Shown: piece by piece, positions 17,135 through 26,049 of the stretch
Position numbering within the stretch: position 1 is the stretch's first letter
How the letters are laid out: every line of letters starts with the position of its first letter
Assembly: GCF_000772705.2 (NCBI RefSeq)
Contig: NZ_JSBW02000040.1
Location: 62,001-126,000, forward strand
DNA: 64,000 nt
Source of the DNA: Xanthomonas vasicola
GTDB taxonomy: Bacteria > Pseudomonadota > Gammaproteobacteria > Xanthomonadales > Xanthomonadaceae
Reading direction: 5' to 3'
Notes under the pieces: model-generated
Database searches by the model: none
The model's input: the letters and a program-made list of their open reading frames with translations, nothing else
Told to the model about the DNA's origin: nothing
Position numbers and translations under genes: made by a program

Positions 17135-18304
17135 CTAAGGAACAAACCCCGCACGCACGCAACCATCGTGCTTGTGCTTGAACATGTCATAGCCGCGCAC
17201 TGCATCTTCCAGCGGCATCTTGTGGGTCAGCAGAAAGCCGGATTTGAGTCGACCGGCCTGAGCCAGGTCCAGCAACTTGGGCACATACCGTTGCCCATGT
17301 TGCTGCGCAGTCCGCACAGTGAGGCCTTTGTTCATCACCGCACCCAGCGGGAACTTGTCCATCACCCCGTACACGCCCAGAACGGACAGGATGCCGCCTT
17401 TGCGGCAAGCCAAAATGGCTTCTCGCAGTGCCTGGCCACGATCAGTGTGCAAGTGCAAGGCCTGCTTGACCCGATCATAGGTGTGGCCGATCCCGGTGCC
17501 GTGCGCTTCCATGCCAACCGCATCGATGCACGCATCCGGACCGCGCCCGCCGGTCATTTCGCGCAACACATCCACCACGCTGTCGACTGCCGAATAATCG
17601 ATCACCTCCACACCCAATACATCGCGCGCCATCGCCAGACGCTCAGGCAACCGGTCGATGCCGATGACGCGCTCTGCGCCCAGGATGCGTGCGCTCTGCT
17701 GCGCCATCAGCCCGACCCCACCACAGCCCCAGACCGCCACCGTGTCGCCGGGCTGGATATCGCAGAAGTCTGCACCCATGAAACCGGTGGGGCCTGCATC
17801 CGATAGAAACAGTGCATCCTCATCGGAGACGCCATCGGGCACCTCAAAACACCCTACATCCGCGTGCGGCACGCGGATGTAGGTAGCGTGCGAGCCTGCA
17901 TAGCCACCAAAGGCATGCGTGTAGCCGTAAATTCCGGCGGTTGGATGGCCCAGCAATGGCTCTTGCATCTCCCAGTTAGGGTTGGTGTTGTCGCACAGCG
18001 AAAACTCCTTGCGCTCGCAATGCCAGCAACCGCCACAGGAAATAAAGGACGGCACCACCACGCGCTGACCAACACGCACGTTCTTCACTGCAGTGCCCAC
18101 TTCCACCACCGTGCCCATGAACTCGTGGCCGATGACATCGCCCTCGCGCATGGTCGGCAGATAGCCATCGATAAAATGCAGATCCGATCCACAGGTGGTC
18201 GTGAGCCCCACCTTCAGGATCACATCGCGCGGATTGACCAGCACCGGGTCGGGTACGGTTTCCACACGTAAATCGTTGACGCCATTCCAGCAAAGTGCTC
18301 GCAC
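17135..18304 (-). CDS. Zinc-dependent dehydrogenase, formaldehyde-dehydrogenase-like
   Basis: 389 residues from a GTG start (18302-18304) with GAGGAGA upstream. Medium-chain alcohol dehydrogenase features: catalytic zinc motif TTCGSDLHFIDG and GHEFMG; structural zinc cysteines in SCGGCWHCERKEFSLC; NAD-binding VWGCGGVG; and DAVGMEAHG as in glutathione-independent formaldehyde dehydrogenase-like proteins. The substrate is not certain. It follows the SRPBCC gene after 12 bases and is probably in one operon with it and the DUF4142 gene. Confidence 0.85.
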   Translation of the reverse strand: MRALCWNGVNDLRVETVPDPVLVNPRDVILKVGLTTTCGSDLHFIDGYLPTMREGDVIGHEFMGTVVEVGTAVKNVRVGQRVVVPSFISCGGCWHCERKEFSLCDNTNPNWEMQEPLLGHPTAGIYGYTHAFGGYAGSHATYIRVPHADVGCFEVPDGVSDEDALFLSDAGPTGFMGADFCDIQPGDTVAVWGCGGVGLMAQQSARILGAERVIGIDRLPERLAMARDVLGVEVIDYSAVDSVVDVLREMTGGRGPDACIDAVGMEAHGTGIGHTYDRVKQALHLHTDRGQALREAILACRKGGILSVLGVYGVMDKFPLGAVMNKGLTVRTAQQHGQRYVPKLLDLAQAGRLKSGFLLTHKMPLEDAVRGYDMFKHKHDGCVRAGFVP

Positions 18305-18316
18305 GGAAAATTCTCC

Positions 18317-18847
18317 TCAGCAATGCGAACGCGCCGACGTGCGCGCCGATGGGGTGTGCAACAAGGTTGGAACCTCACCGGCTTCCAGCCATGCGCGTAG
18401 TCGCCGTAGTCCCTTGCCGGCCAGTAGGTAGGGCGCGGGATCCACCTGCTTGGTCAACAGCTGCGCCAGCAGGCCCTCGACGGCGTAGTGCAGGCTCAGT
18501 GTCGCTTCGCTGGCCTGGCGCCCGCGTGCCGGCCGCACCTGCAACACAATACTCAGCCTTAGCCCGTGTTCGCCTTCGGCGTCGTAACGCACCGCTTCGC
18601 CGAGCCGCGCATCGGCGCGGTACAGAGTCACGGCCACATTTTGATGGAGCGGCGCATGCAGCTGCCAGCGCGAGGCCTGGCCATCGCCCGAGACCAGCTC
18701 GGCAGCGCCCTGCAGGATGCGTTGCTGCACATTGGCATCGCACCAGGCGTCCAGTATCTGATGAGGCTCGGCGCGGATCGTCAAGCTGCGCACAATGTGC
18801 GTGCCTTCATCGTCGTTGCGTACCGGATTGATCGGAAATGCGGCCAT
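18317..18847 (-). CDS. SRPBCC (START-like) domain protein
   Basis: 176 residues. The opening V-R-S-L-T-I-R-A-E-P-H-Q-I-L-D-A-W-C and the following W-Q-L-H-A-P and D-A-R-L-G-E match the polyketide-cyclase / START-like helix-grip fold that binds hydrophobic ligands in a deep pocket. No signal peptide is seen. It lies three bases after the DUF4142 gene and 12 bases before the zinc dehydrogenase. SRPBCC plus zinc dehydrogenase suggests a small stress or detoxification operon; the ligand is unknown. Confidence 0.7.
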   Translation of the reverse strand: MAAFPINPVRNDDEGTHIVRSLTIRAEPHQILDAWCDANVQQRILQGAAELVSGDGQASRWQLHAPLHQNVAVTLYRADARLGEAVRYDAEGEHGLRLSIVLQVRPARGRQASEATLSLHYAVEGLLAQLLTKQVDPAPYLLAGKGLRRLRAWLEAGEVPTLLHTPSARTSARSHC

Positions 18848-18849
18848 GG

Positions 18850-19428
18850 CTAGTGGGCTCCAGAACGCTTGCTAGTGGTCTGCAGCGCCTTGGCACTGCT
18901 CAGATGATCGGCGACGTGGCGGCGCGTGGTCTGCAGGTGTTCAAGCACCTGCGGCGTCTTCGCCTGCGGAATCAGCTGCTTGTCGAGCGCGGTCAGCGCA
19001 TCGGTGTGGTCTTTGACCATGGCGGTGATGTAGGCGGTTTCGAACGCATTACCGTCGAGCTTTTGTAACTTGGCCAGTTCTGCCTTGCCCTTGGTCATCT
19101 GCAGCTTGGCACCCGTTGCAGAAGTGTCCGGTTGCCACTTGGCAATCTTCTGGTTGTTATCGGTGTGCTCCTTGAGCATGCGCGTTGCGTAGTCGCGCGC
19201 GCCGCCTTGTACCTGCTTCTGCAATGCCAGACTCGCCGCATTGATCTCGCTGGTATTGATGGCACTCAGCATGCCGAGCGCCTCGCGCTCATCTTCGCTG
19301 GGTGCTGCTGCACCTGTGGTTTGCTGTCCGCCGGGCGTTGCCGAGTGTGTGGCGTCCTGCGCTTGCGCAGACGCGCTGGCGCCAACGCACAAAGCCAGGA
19401 CAAGCAGTATCGGGCGACGTTTGGTCAT
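18850..19428 (-). CDS. Exported DUF4142 (ferritin-like helical) protein
   Basis: 192 residues from the ATG at 19426-19428, with GGAG seven bases upstream. A cleavable signal peptide (MTKRRPILLVLALCVGASASAQA) is followed by a helical domain with L-x-A-I-N-T-S-E-I-N-A, M-L-K-E-H-T-D-N-N, F-x-x-A-Y-I-T-A-M-V-K-D-H and H-L. These His/Glu-bearing helices are the DUF4142 pattern, a predicted periplasmic ferritin-like fold. Function is unknown. It is the first gene of the three-gene minus-strand set running into the zinc dehydrogenase. Confidence 0.8.
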   Translation of the reverse strand: MTKRRPILLVLALCVGASASAQAQDATHSATPGGQQTTGAAAPSEDEREALGMLSAINTSEINAASLALQKQVQGGARDYATRMLKEHTDNNQKIAKWQPDTSATGAKLQMTKGKAELAKLQKLDGNAFETAYITAMVKDHTDALTALDKQLIPQAKTPQVLEHLQTTRRHVADHLSSAKALQTTSKRSGAH

Positions 19429-19569
19429 GAAAGTCTCCAGCTGGATGATGTGCACCAATGCTGGGCTTCGCTGTGTAACTCGATTGTCGCGCCAGCGTCG
19501 AGACCTGGCGAAGGCCGCCTGCTGCAGCGCAATGCATCCTCACGTCGCATGAAGGTCGCATGGCTGGCC

Positions 19570-20881
19570 TTATCCTCCGGCTTTGAAAGCGCTGGTCACT
19601 AAGCCGCTGCGCGGTAACGTGGGATAGCGCGTCAGCGGGTAGCGTAGATCCTGCGCTGGCAGGACGTAATCGCTTGCTGCCAGCGCATCGATCGCTGTCA
19701 TCATCAACGCAATGGTCGGGTTTTCGCCGGGGCATCGATGATCGCGGTCGAAACTACCGCCACCTTGCGCGACAAAATCGAACGCGCTGCCCTGCCACTG
19801 CCGAAAGCGTGACGGATCCAGCACTTGCGGGTTTTGCCAGACGCCGGGGTGATGATTGCTGGCATACAGATCCAAAATCATCCAGTCGCCCGCTCGAAAC
19901 TGTTTGCCGCGCCATTCGAACGGCACGCGCACCCGCCCAGCCACCATCGGAAAGAAGGGGGTAATAGCGGCGAACCTCCTGCACTAGATTCTGCAGCAAG
20001 CCAGGCTCACCGGCACGCAGGCGTGGACGTAGCGTGGGGTCCTCATGCAGTGCCAGCGCCGAAAAGGTGATCCAGCGTGCCACTGCGACAATCGAGCGCA
20101 GCAGGTTGATCAGCTCGGTTGTCGCGACCTGTTCGCTCAACAGCGTGCCATCCGCATCGCGATGGACGACGACGCTGGCGGCCACGCTTGCGTCCGCAGG
20201 CGTGCGTGCGCGGCGCAGGTTACGCACACTCTGCGCAACCCAGCGTTCGACCCGACGACGTCCACGCCAACCACGCAGCCAGCGTACGCCCACCGCACCG
20301 GCGCCGCCGATCATGGCACCCACATCGCGTGCCATTGCACGGCTATCGTGGCCACGCAAGGTCAACCCGGCCCAGCGGCATGCAGCCCGATACAGCACAT
20401 ACTCAGCCTCATGCTGCAACTTGAAATGCGCGCTACGCTGCCAGTTGCTGGCCTGCCGTTCCCATTCTTCGATAAAACACGCAACCAGACGCGACACCTG
20501 CGCGGGCGACAGGACTTGCATGAATAACTGTTTGCGATGCTGATGCGCCTCACCGTCGAGTTGTTGCACGCTGCCCTTGCCCTGTAACAGGCGCAATGTG
20601 GTGGACGGTAGCGCAGCAAAACGGCTGAAGCGCCCGGGGTGGTAGAAGGTTGCTACCGCATCGGGGCCGCGTGCGAATACTACGGGGCGCCCCGCCAGGC
20701 GCGCCGAAAACGCATCACAGCCCAGCGCCTCGCACTGCCTGGTGACAAATAAATAGCCGCGGCGCAGCAGTTGCGGCAGTACATCCCACTGCGGCGCGCG
20801 GACAATGACGGCGTCGGCGAAAACTGGCGTAGGAGATGCGCACGCGGGTGCGCAACCGTGTGGCGTGATGGACGACTGCAT
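19570..20881 (-). pseudogene. Frameshifted CYP152-type cytochrome P450 (fatty-acid peroxygenase)
   Basis: The frame opens at the ATG 20879-20881 (AGGAG upstream) and runs through P450 sequence to VQEVRRYYP. There a run of five C (minus strand, 19957-19961) throws it out of frame; with four C it continues F-F-P-M-V-A-G-R-V-R, then DLYASNHHP, GGGSFDRDHRCPGE (heme cysteine) and the stop at 19570. The order and motifs match CYP152 peroxygenases (P450-BSbeta type), which use hydrogen peroxide to hydroxylate fatty acids. In that family an Arg-Pro pair sits on the I helix; here it reads LLRS, so the Pro seems replaced by Ser. Probably a recent null allele, possibly phase-variable or a sequencing error. 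Confidence 0.8.
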
Positions 20882-21348
20882 TGCTGCTCCTGGTGCTAGT
20901 GCCAGGGAACGCTGCAATGCGGGCCGACATGCAGGTGTGAATCAGCGCATGTGGCGAAGTGCGATACATGCGCCGGCTTCACATCGCGCGCATGGGAGCG
21001 GCTGGCTAGCGGCATCACTCATGCGGACACGAGACTTATGCGGGCACGACGATTGTCGTCACCTGCGTGCTCCCACACTTGCGCACCAGCTTTACCTGCC
21101 TGCAATCGCTCAAGTATCAACGCGAGAAACTGCAGGCTATCCGTAAATCACTGCATCTCTGTCATGGAACTCACCGCATCCATGAGGAAGACAGCACAAG
21201 TAAAAAGCTGGCGTTGCAGTGCTGTAGTGCTGCAGCGCCATTTTCAATTCACGTGAGCCACCCCGACGTGTCCTGCTGCAAGCACAGCAGCTTCACTGGC
21301 TAGCCTTGTTGAAGACGCGTACCAGGGCAGCAACACGACCGGTCAGCA
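20882..21348. other. Gene-free stretch upstream of the P450
   Basis: About 470 bases. Short frames here lack recognisable products. It should contain the P450 promoter and the transcript end of the small gene at 21349. No repeat or RNA element was recognised. Confidence 0.5.
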
Positions 21349-21564
21349 TCACGCACCAGGATCCGCCGGTCCCAGCTGATTGGCGGCCAGGATTTCATCA
21401 ATGCGTTTCACGATCTGCGCCGCTTGCTCCTGCGATTCCGCCGCAGCGGTGATTTTTTCAGAATGGGCATGGAACACATCCCAGAAGTTGTCCGGATGCT
21501 GTCTGCGCATGTCCGGCAGTGCCTCGGCAAGTTGGTGCAATTGGGCATCGATCTCAGGTGTCAT
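21349..21564 (-). CDS. Small acidic hypothetical protein
   Basis: 71 residues from the ATG at 21562-21564, with GAGGAGA about eight bases upstream, which supports translation. It is helical, with H-Q-L-A-E-A-L-P-D-M-R-R-Q-H-P, F-W-D-V-F-H-A-H-S-E and I-V-K-R-I-D-E-I-L-A. No signal or membrane segment. I do not recognise the family. It lies 82 bases beyond the TonB receptor stop on the same strand and may be the last gene of that transcript. Confidence 0.6.
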   Translation of the reverse strand: MTPEIDAQLHQLAEALPDMRRQHPDNFWDVFHAHSEKITAAAESQEQAAQIVKRIDEILAANQLGPADPGA

Positions 21565-21646
21565 AACGGTCTCCTCTGCTGTGCTTACGCTACCGCTGCA
21601 CCGGTGAGCCTGATGCCAACGCCGCGCGCAGAACCCGTTATTCGCA

Positions 21647-24310
21647 TCACAAACGGAAGCGAAAACCCAGCGTGTAGGTGCGTTCGGGCGATGCGATCTC
21701 GCGGGGGAAATCGCCATGCCGCTGACCGAAATAATTATTGGTGATGGTGCCGAGCAGGTTGGTGGCCTCAGCAAACAAGGTCACATGCTTGTTCAACTCG
21801 TAGTTGAAGGCTGCATCCAGCCACTTTTCGCGGCCTTGATTGATCTGCTCGGGTTGATCGCCGGAGCTGTTGAAGCTCACCGCATAGTCGCCACGCCAGG
21901 TGTAGGCCACCCGCGCCGAGAACCGTGCATATTCGTACATCAAGATCCCGTTGTAGGAATTCTTGGAGACGTTGGTCAACGGCTGGCTGATCCCTTCCGG
22001 CGAATCGGCCTCGGCCGAAATGTAGGTGTAGTTGAGCTGGCTACCGAAGCCAGACCACCAGCCCGGCAGGAAATCGTAGAACTGCGTGTAGCCCACTTCC
22101 ACACCCTTCAAGCTGCCCTCGCCTGCATTGCGTGGCCGGCTGATCGAATAGACGATGCCGCCGATGAATTCGTCGGCCGCGTAGTTCTGGATATAGCCAT
22201 CGATCTTGCGATGGAAGCCGGCAGCCGACAGCAACGAGCCTTGGCGGAAATACCATTCCAGCGACACATCGGCATTACGCGATTCCACCGGACGCAGCTG
22301 CGGGTTACCACCATTGCCACGTGCCGGCAACGACTCGGTGGATTGATACAACGCCAGCTGCGGGTTGAGATCTGCAAACTCCGGGCGCGTGATCGTAGTG
22401 CTGCCAGCCAGGCGCAGCATCACGTTTTCATGCAAAGTGAGGTTGGCACTGTAGTTGGGCAACACTTTGTCGATGCGCCGATCGATGCTGACCGGGCTTA
22501 GCAGGCCATCCAGCGACTGGCTGCCCTGCAGTTGCGAATCCAGCCGTGTCGCGCGCACGCCTACACGTCCATCAACAGGAATGGACCCTAACGAAAATCC
22601 ATAGTTCACCTGCGCGTAGAGCGCAGTGTTGTCTTCGCGATCATCGAAGAACAAGGCCGGATTCTCGTCCGGCGGGCCGGGTGGCTGCCCCATCAAGATC
22701 CGCACCTGCGTGCGTTGCTGCAGCAGAACATCCTGGTTTGCCGACGCCCAGCGGTCGCTGGTGAATGCACGCGCACCATCGATCATATTGCCCGGCGTCA
22801 CCGATGCCAGGCCCGGCACATCACTCAAATAGATCGGTGCGCCGGTCACATTGTTGCGCGCACCGGTATCGCCGGAGTGATTGGTCGCCGTCCGCCGGCT
22901 CGCACGCGCCCCCACGTCCAACGATCGCAATGGTCCCAACTCAAGATCGAACGTGGCATCGCCTCGCCAAGCCCACTCCTCGCCCTTCTGCGTGTTCCAG
23001 CTGTCGTAGTACTGACTCAATTCCCAGTTGCCGGGCGCGGTCATATCGTACGCGCTGCCGTTGGCCTGGGTGATCCAGACATCGGCAGCACCGCCAGCCG
23101 AGCGCATGTTCAACAACGGCGCCTGGGTGTTCATGTCCAGCGTGAATGAGCGGTTCTTGGCAGTGCTGTAGGTATAGGCGAGCTCGCTGCTCGCACGCAT
23201 GCGCTCGCCGGTCCAACGCCCGCCCAGCGCAGCCTGGTAGGTGTCCGAGGCGTTCTTGTGCGCCTGCGTGCTGGAGAGCGTGCGCATATCGCGCGCCACC
23301 AGGCCGTCGAGCACATTGCTGCCTGGCCGTACGCTGATCGATTCGGTGTTCTCCGGCGTTGCCAGCCCCGGAAACGGCAACCAGTAATTCACTTGTGGCC
23401 GGTTGTCGTAGCCAATATACAGCGTGTCGAAATACACCTCGCTGTGTTCGCTCGGCGCCCATTGGAACGAAAAATTCGCCGATTTGCGCTTGCGATCACC
23501 GCGCGCCATCAGCCCGCCAGCGGTATAGGGCACATACATCTGCTGACCCGGATCGAGCGGGTTCTGCTGCAGATCGTACGTGCCGTACAGCGTATTGGAT
23601 TCCTGATACGGGCGGCGTTGATACGACACGCTGCCCATCCAGCCCATGCGTCCCACATCGGTGTCGCGGCGCTGGCTGATGGTGAGGCTGCCATTGGGAA
23701 CAGTCTTGCCGGATTGATCGCCACGCAGCGCGCTCAGGCTGCCGGCAATCGTGCTGTCCTGATCGAAATCGAACGGCCGCCGCAGATGCACGTCGACCAC
23801 GCCGGCAATGCCGCCTTCCTGAAATTGCGCGCCGGTGGTCTTGTAGACATCCACGCTGCGCAGCAGTTCGGCCGGCACATCGGCCAGCTCCATATCGCGG
23901 CCCACGGTGGTAAAAACGTTGCGCCCGTCCAGGGTCGTGATTACGTTCGGCAGGCCACGCACCAGCACCTGCCCCACCTCGCCGCCAGCCCGTGCCACCT
24001 GCACACCGGTGACGCGTTGCAGGGCCGCAGCCACGCTGTTGTCCGGCAACTTGCCGATATCTTCGGCCACGATCGAATCACTGATTTCCGCATTCGATTG
24101 CTTGATTGCAATGGCGCTTTCCACGCTGCTGCGCACGCCTTTGACCTGCACGGCCTCCAACGTGGACGTGGGTGCAACTGCGCCATCGGTGCTGGGTGCG
24201 GCTTGCTGCGCCGCTGCGCTGCAACTCAGGGCCAGACCGATGCACAAGCTCAGCGGTCGATTGGCGATGGCATGGCGCGCGAAAGACGCGTGCTGCGATG
24301 AAATAGGCAT
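21647..24310 (-). CDS. TonB-dependent outer-membrane receptor
   Basis: 887 residues from the ATG at 24308-24310 with AGGAGA upstream. Signal peptide to about residue 35; a TonB-box-like segment (LEAVQVKG); a plug domain with SIVAEDIGKLPDNSVAAALQ, V-T-G-V-Q-V-x-R, G-L-P-N-V-x-T-T-L-D-G-R and G-G-I-A-G-V-V-D-V-H; then a 22-strand-type barrel ending Y-T-L-G-F-R-F-R-L with the terminal aromatic pattern. This plug sequence is typical of xanthomonad receptors for carbohydrates or other large nutrients rather than siderophores. No neighbouring hydrolase or transporter reveals the substrate. Divergent from the moeB gene. Confidence 0.9.
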   Translation of the reverse strand: MPISSQHASFARHAIANRPLSLCIGLALSCSAAAQQAAPSTDGAVAPTSTLEAVQVKGVRSSVESAIAIKQSNAEISDSIVAEDIGKLPDNSVAAALQRVTGVQVARAGGEVGQVLVRGLPNVITTLDGRNVFTTVGRDMELADVPAELLRSVDVYKTTGAQFQEGGIAGVVDVHLRRPFDFDQDSTIAGSLSALRGDQSGKTVPNGSLTISQRRDTDVGRMGWMGSVSYQRRPYQESNTLYGTYDLQQNPLDPGQQMYVPYTAGGLMARGDRKRKSANFSFQWAPSEHSEVYFDTLYIGYDNRPQVNYWLPFPGLATPENTESISVRPGSNVLDGLVARDMRTLSSTQAHKNASDTYQAALGGRWTGERMRASSELAYTYSTAKNRSFTLDMNTQAPLLNMRSAGGAADVWITQANGSAYDMTAPGNWELSQYYDSWNTQKGEEWAWRGDATFDLELGPLRSLDVGARASRRTATNHSGDTGARNNVTGAPIYLSDVPGLASVTPGNMIDGARAFTSDRWASANQDVLLQQRTQVRILMGQPPGPPDENPALFFDDREDNTALYAQVNYGFSLGSIPVDGRVGVRATRLDSQLQGSQSLDGLLSPVSIDRRIDKVLPNYSANLTLHENVMLRLAGSTTITRPEFADLNPQLALYQSTESLPARGNGGNPQLRPVESRNADVSLEWYFRQGSLLSAAGFHRKIDGYIQNYAADEFIGGIVYSISRPRNAGEGSLKGVEVGYTQFYDFLPGWWSGFGSQLNYTYISAEADSPEGISQPLTNVSKNSYNGILMYEYARFSARVAYTWRGDYAVSFNSSGDQPEQINQGREKWLDAAFNYELNKHVTLFAEATNLLGTITNNYFGQRHGDFPREIASPERTYTLGFRFRL

Positions 24311-24560
24311 GCGGTTCTCCTGAGGCGGTCGCTGCGATGACGTCCAGCTCGGCGCGCTGCGCAAAATGGGCAAACCGGGCCGGACGAGCCGCGTGACGTG
24401 TGTAGCGAGGCCGGATTACAGCGGTGCCACTCGCACTGCAGCGTGATCGCGAGCGCGGCATCGCCGCGACCATGACGCCGCTTTCATCGAGAGCGATGAG
24501 TGCTGCCTATCGCTGGGCGACTGCACATCGCAGCGGCAGCATTTGCGCGACAATGGCGAA

Positions 24561-25703
24561 ATGAGCAGCCACGACATCTCCCCCGCCGACGCCCGTGCCC
24601 GCGCTTTGCAAGGCGCCTTGCTGGTCGACATCCGGCAACTGCATGAGCGTGCCAGCGGCCAGGCCGAAGGCGCATTGGCGATCGCACAGAACGCGCTGGA
24701 AACAGAGCCGGCAGTTCATCTGCCCGAGCAAACCCGCGCCATCGTACTGATCTGCCAGAGCGGCAAACGCTCGGCACACACGGCTGCCACCTTGCACGCG
24801 CTCGGCTATGCACAAGTGGCGTCGGTGGCCGGTGGTACCAGCGCCTGGGCGAGCGACGGCCTGCCGCTGGTGCGCCCGACGCTGCCACCGGACGAGCAGG
24901 ATTTTCTCGAGCGTTATTCGCGCCATCTGCGTCTGCCGCAGGTCGGCGTGGAAGGTCAGCAGCGCCTGTCGCGTGCGCGCGTGCTGCTGGTCGGCGCAGG
25001 CGGATTGGGCTCGCCGGCAGCGTTCTACCTCGCCGCGGCCGGTGTGGGGCATTTGCGCATCGCCGACGACGATGTGGTGGACCGCAGTAATCTGCAACGC
25101 CAGATTCTGCACACCGAAGACAGCGTCGGCACTGCCAAAGTCGACTCCGCCGCGCAGCGCATTGCCGCACTCAATCCGCGCGTGCAGGTCGATGCGGTGC
25201 AGACGCGCGTCACCGCCGACACTGTCGAAGCGTTGCTGCAGGACGTGGATGTGGTGGTAGATGGCGCAGATAATTTTCCTGCGCGCTATTTGCTCAATGA
25301 TGCCTGCGTCAAACTCGGCAAACCGCTGGTCTATGGCGCCGTGCAGCAGTTCGAAGGCCAAGTGAGCGTGTTCGATGCAGGCCGCAATCGCGGCGATGCG
25401 CCCTGCTACCGCTGTCTGTTTCCGGAACCGCCGCCGCCGGAATTTGCGCCCAGCTGTGCCGAGGCCGGCGTGCTCGGTGTGCTGCCCGGTGTCATCGGTT
25501 TATTGCAAGCCACCGAGGTGATCAAGTTGCTGCTCGGCATTGGCGACAGCCTGACTGGCCGCCTGCTCAGCTTCGATGCGTTAACGATGCGCTTCCGGGA
25601 TATCCGCTTGCCGCCGGATCCGCACTGCCCGGTGTGTGCGCCTGGCGTGGTGGTCAGGGGCTATGCGGATTACGCGGCATTTTGCGGGAGTGCGCTTGGT
25701 TGA
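24561..25703 (+). CDS. moeB: Rhodanese-MoeB fusion (molybdopterin-synthase sulfurylase/adenylyltransferase)
   Basis: 380 residues from the ATG at 24561. Residues 1-110 form a rhodanese domain with active-site loop CQSGKRSA. Residues about 115-380 form an E1-like MoeB/ThiF domain: ERYSRHLRLPQVG, GAGGLGSPAAFYLAAAGVG (ATP site), DDDVVDRSNLQRQ, DGADNFPARY, and two CxxC zinc pairs (CYRC and CPVC). MoeB adenylates the C-terminus of small sulfur carriers such as MoaD or ThiS; the rhodanese can supply sulfur. Eukaryotic MOCS3/Uba4 carries its rhodanese at the C-terminus, so the order is reversed here. Faces the second moeA convergently. Confidence 0.9.
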   Translation: MSSHDISPADARARALQGALLVDIRQLHERASGQAEGALAIAQNALETEPAVHLPEQTRAIVLICQSGKRSAHTAATLHALGYAQVASVAGGTSAWASDGLPLVRPTLPPDEQDFLERYSRHLRLPQVGVEGQQRLSRARVLLVGAGGLGSPAAFYLAAAGVGHLRIADDDVVDRSNLQRQILHTEDSVGTAKVDSAAQRIAALNPRVQVDAVQTRVTADTVEALLQDVDVVVDGADNFPARYLLNDACVKLGKPLVYGAVQQFEGQVSVFDAGRNRGDAPCYRCLFPEPPPPEFAPSCAEAGVLGVLPGVIGLLQATEVIKLLLGIGDSLTGRLLSFDALTMRFRDIRLPPDPHCPVCAPGVVVRGYADYAAFCGSALG

Positions 25704-26049
25704 GGCGGCTGGCAGTGGCTGTGTGGTGTCAGTCGGTTAGTTGATTGGCTTGCCACCGATGCAATGCGATGCGTGTCGCTACTTTTGAGCATTTCGGTGG
25801 CTTGGGGGTGGATGGCTGTCTTCCGCCCTACCCTCACCCCCCCCCCTCTCCCGACGGGAGAGGGGCTATGGAGCGACTCGCTCTCACTGGTCGAGGCTTT
25901 CACTTACGCCACGACCAAAACGCTTACGCAAGCTGACATGACTCTGCATATTGAAGCGTCGCGCAACGCACGTCGCATTCTTTGCGCATTGCATCGCCAC
26001 TCAAACAAGGCGTGCATCATTCTGCCGGACACTGTCGACCATCGAACGC
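25704..26049. repeat. Intergenic region with CCCCTCTCCCG palindrome
   Basis: 346 bases between the convergent moeB and moeA genes. Bases 25843-25865 are an 11-base perfect inverted repeat (CCCCTCTCCCG / CGGGAGAGGGG) with one base between arms, preceded by a run of C. This looks like a dispersed xanthomonad palindrome that may also end transcription from both sides. Nothing else is recognised in the interval. Confidence 0.6.

Noticed and set aside
25843..25865. Classical terminator of moeB
   Set aside because: The palindrome has almost no loop and no T tract, so it is listed as a repeat instead.
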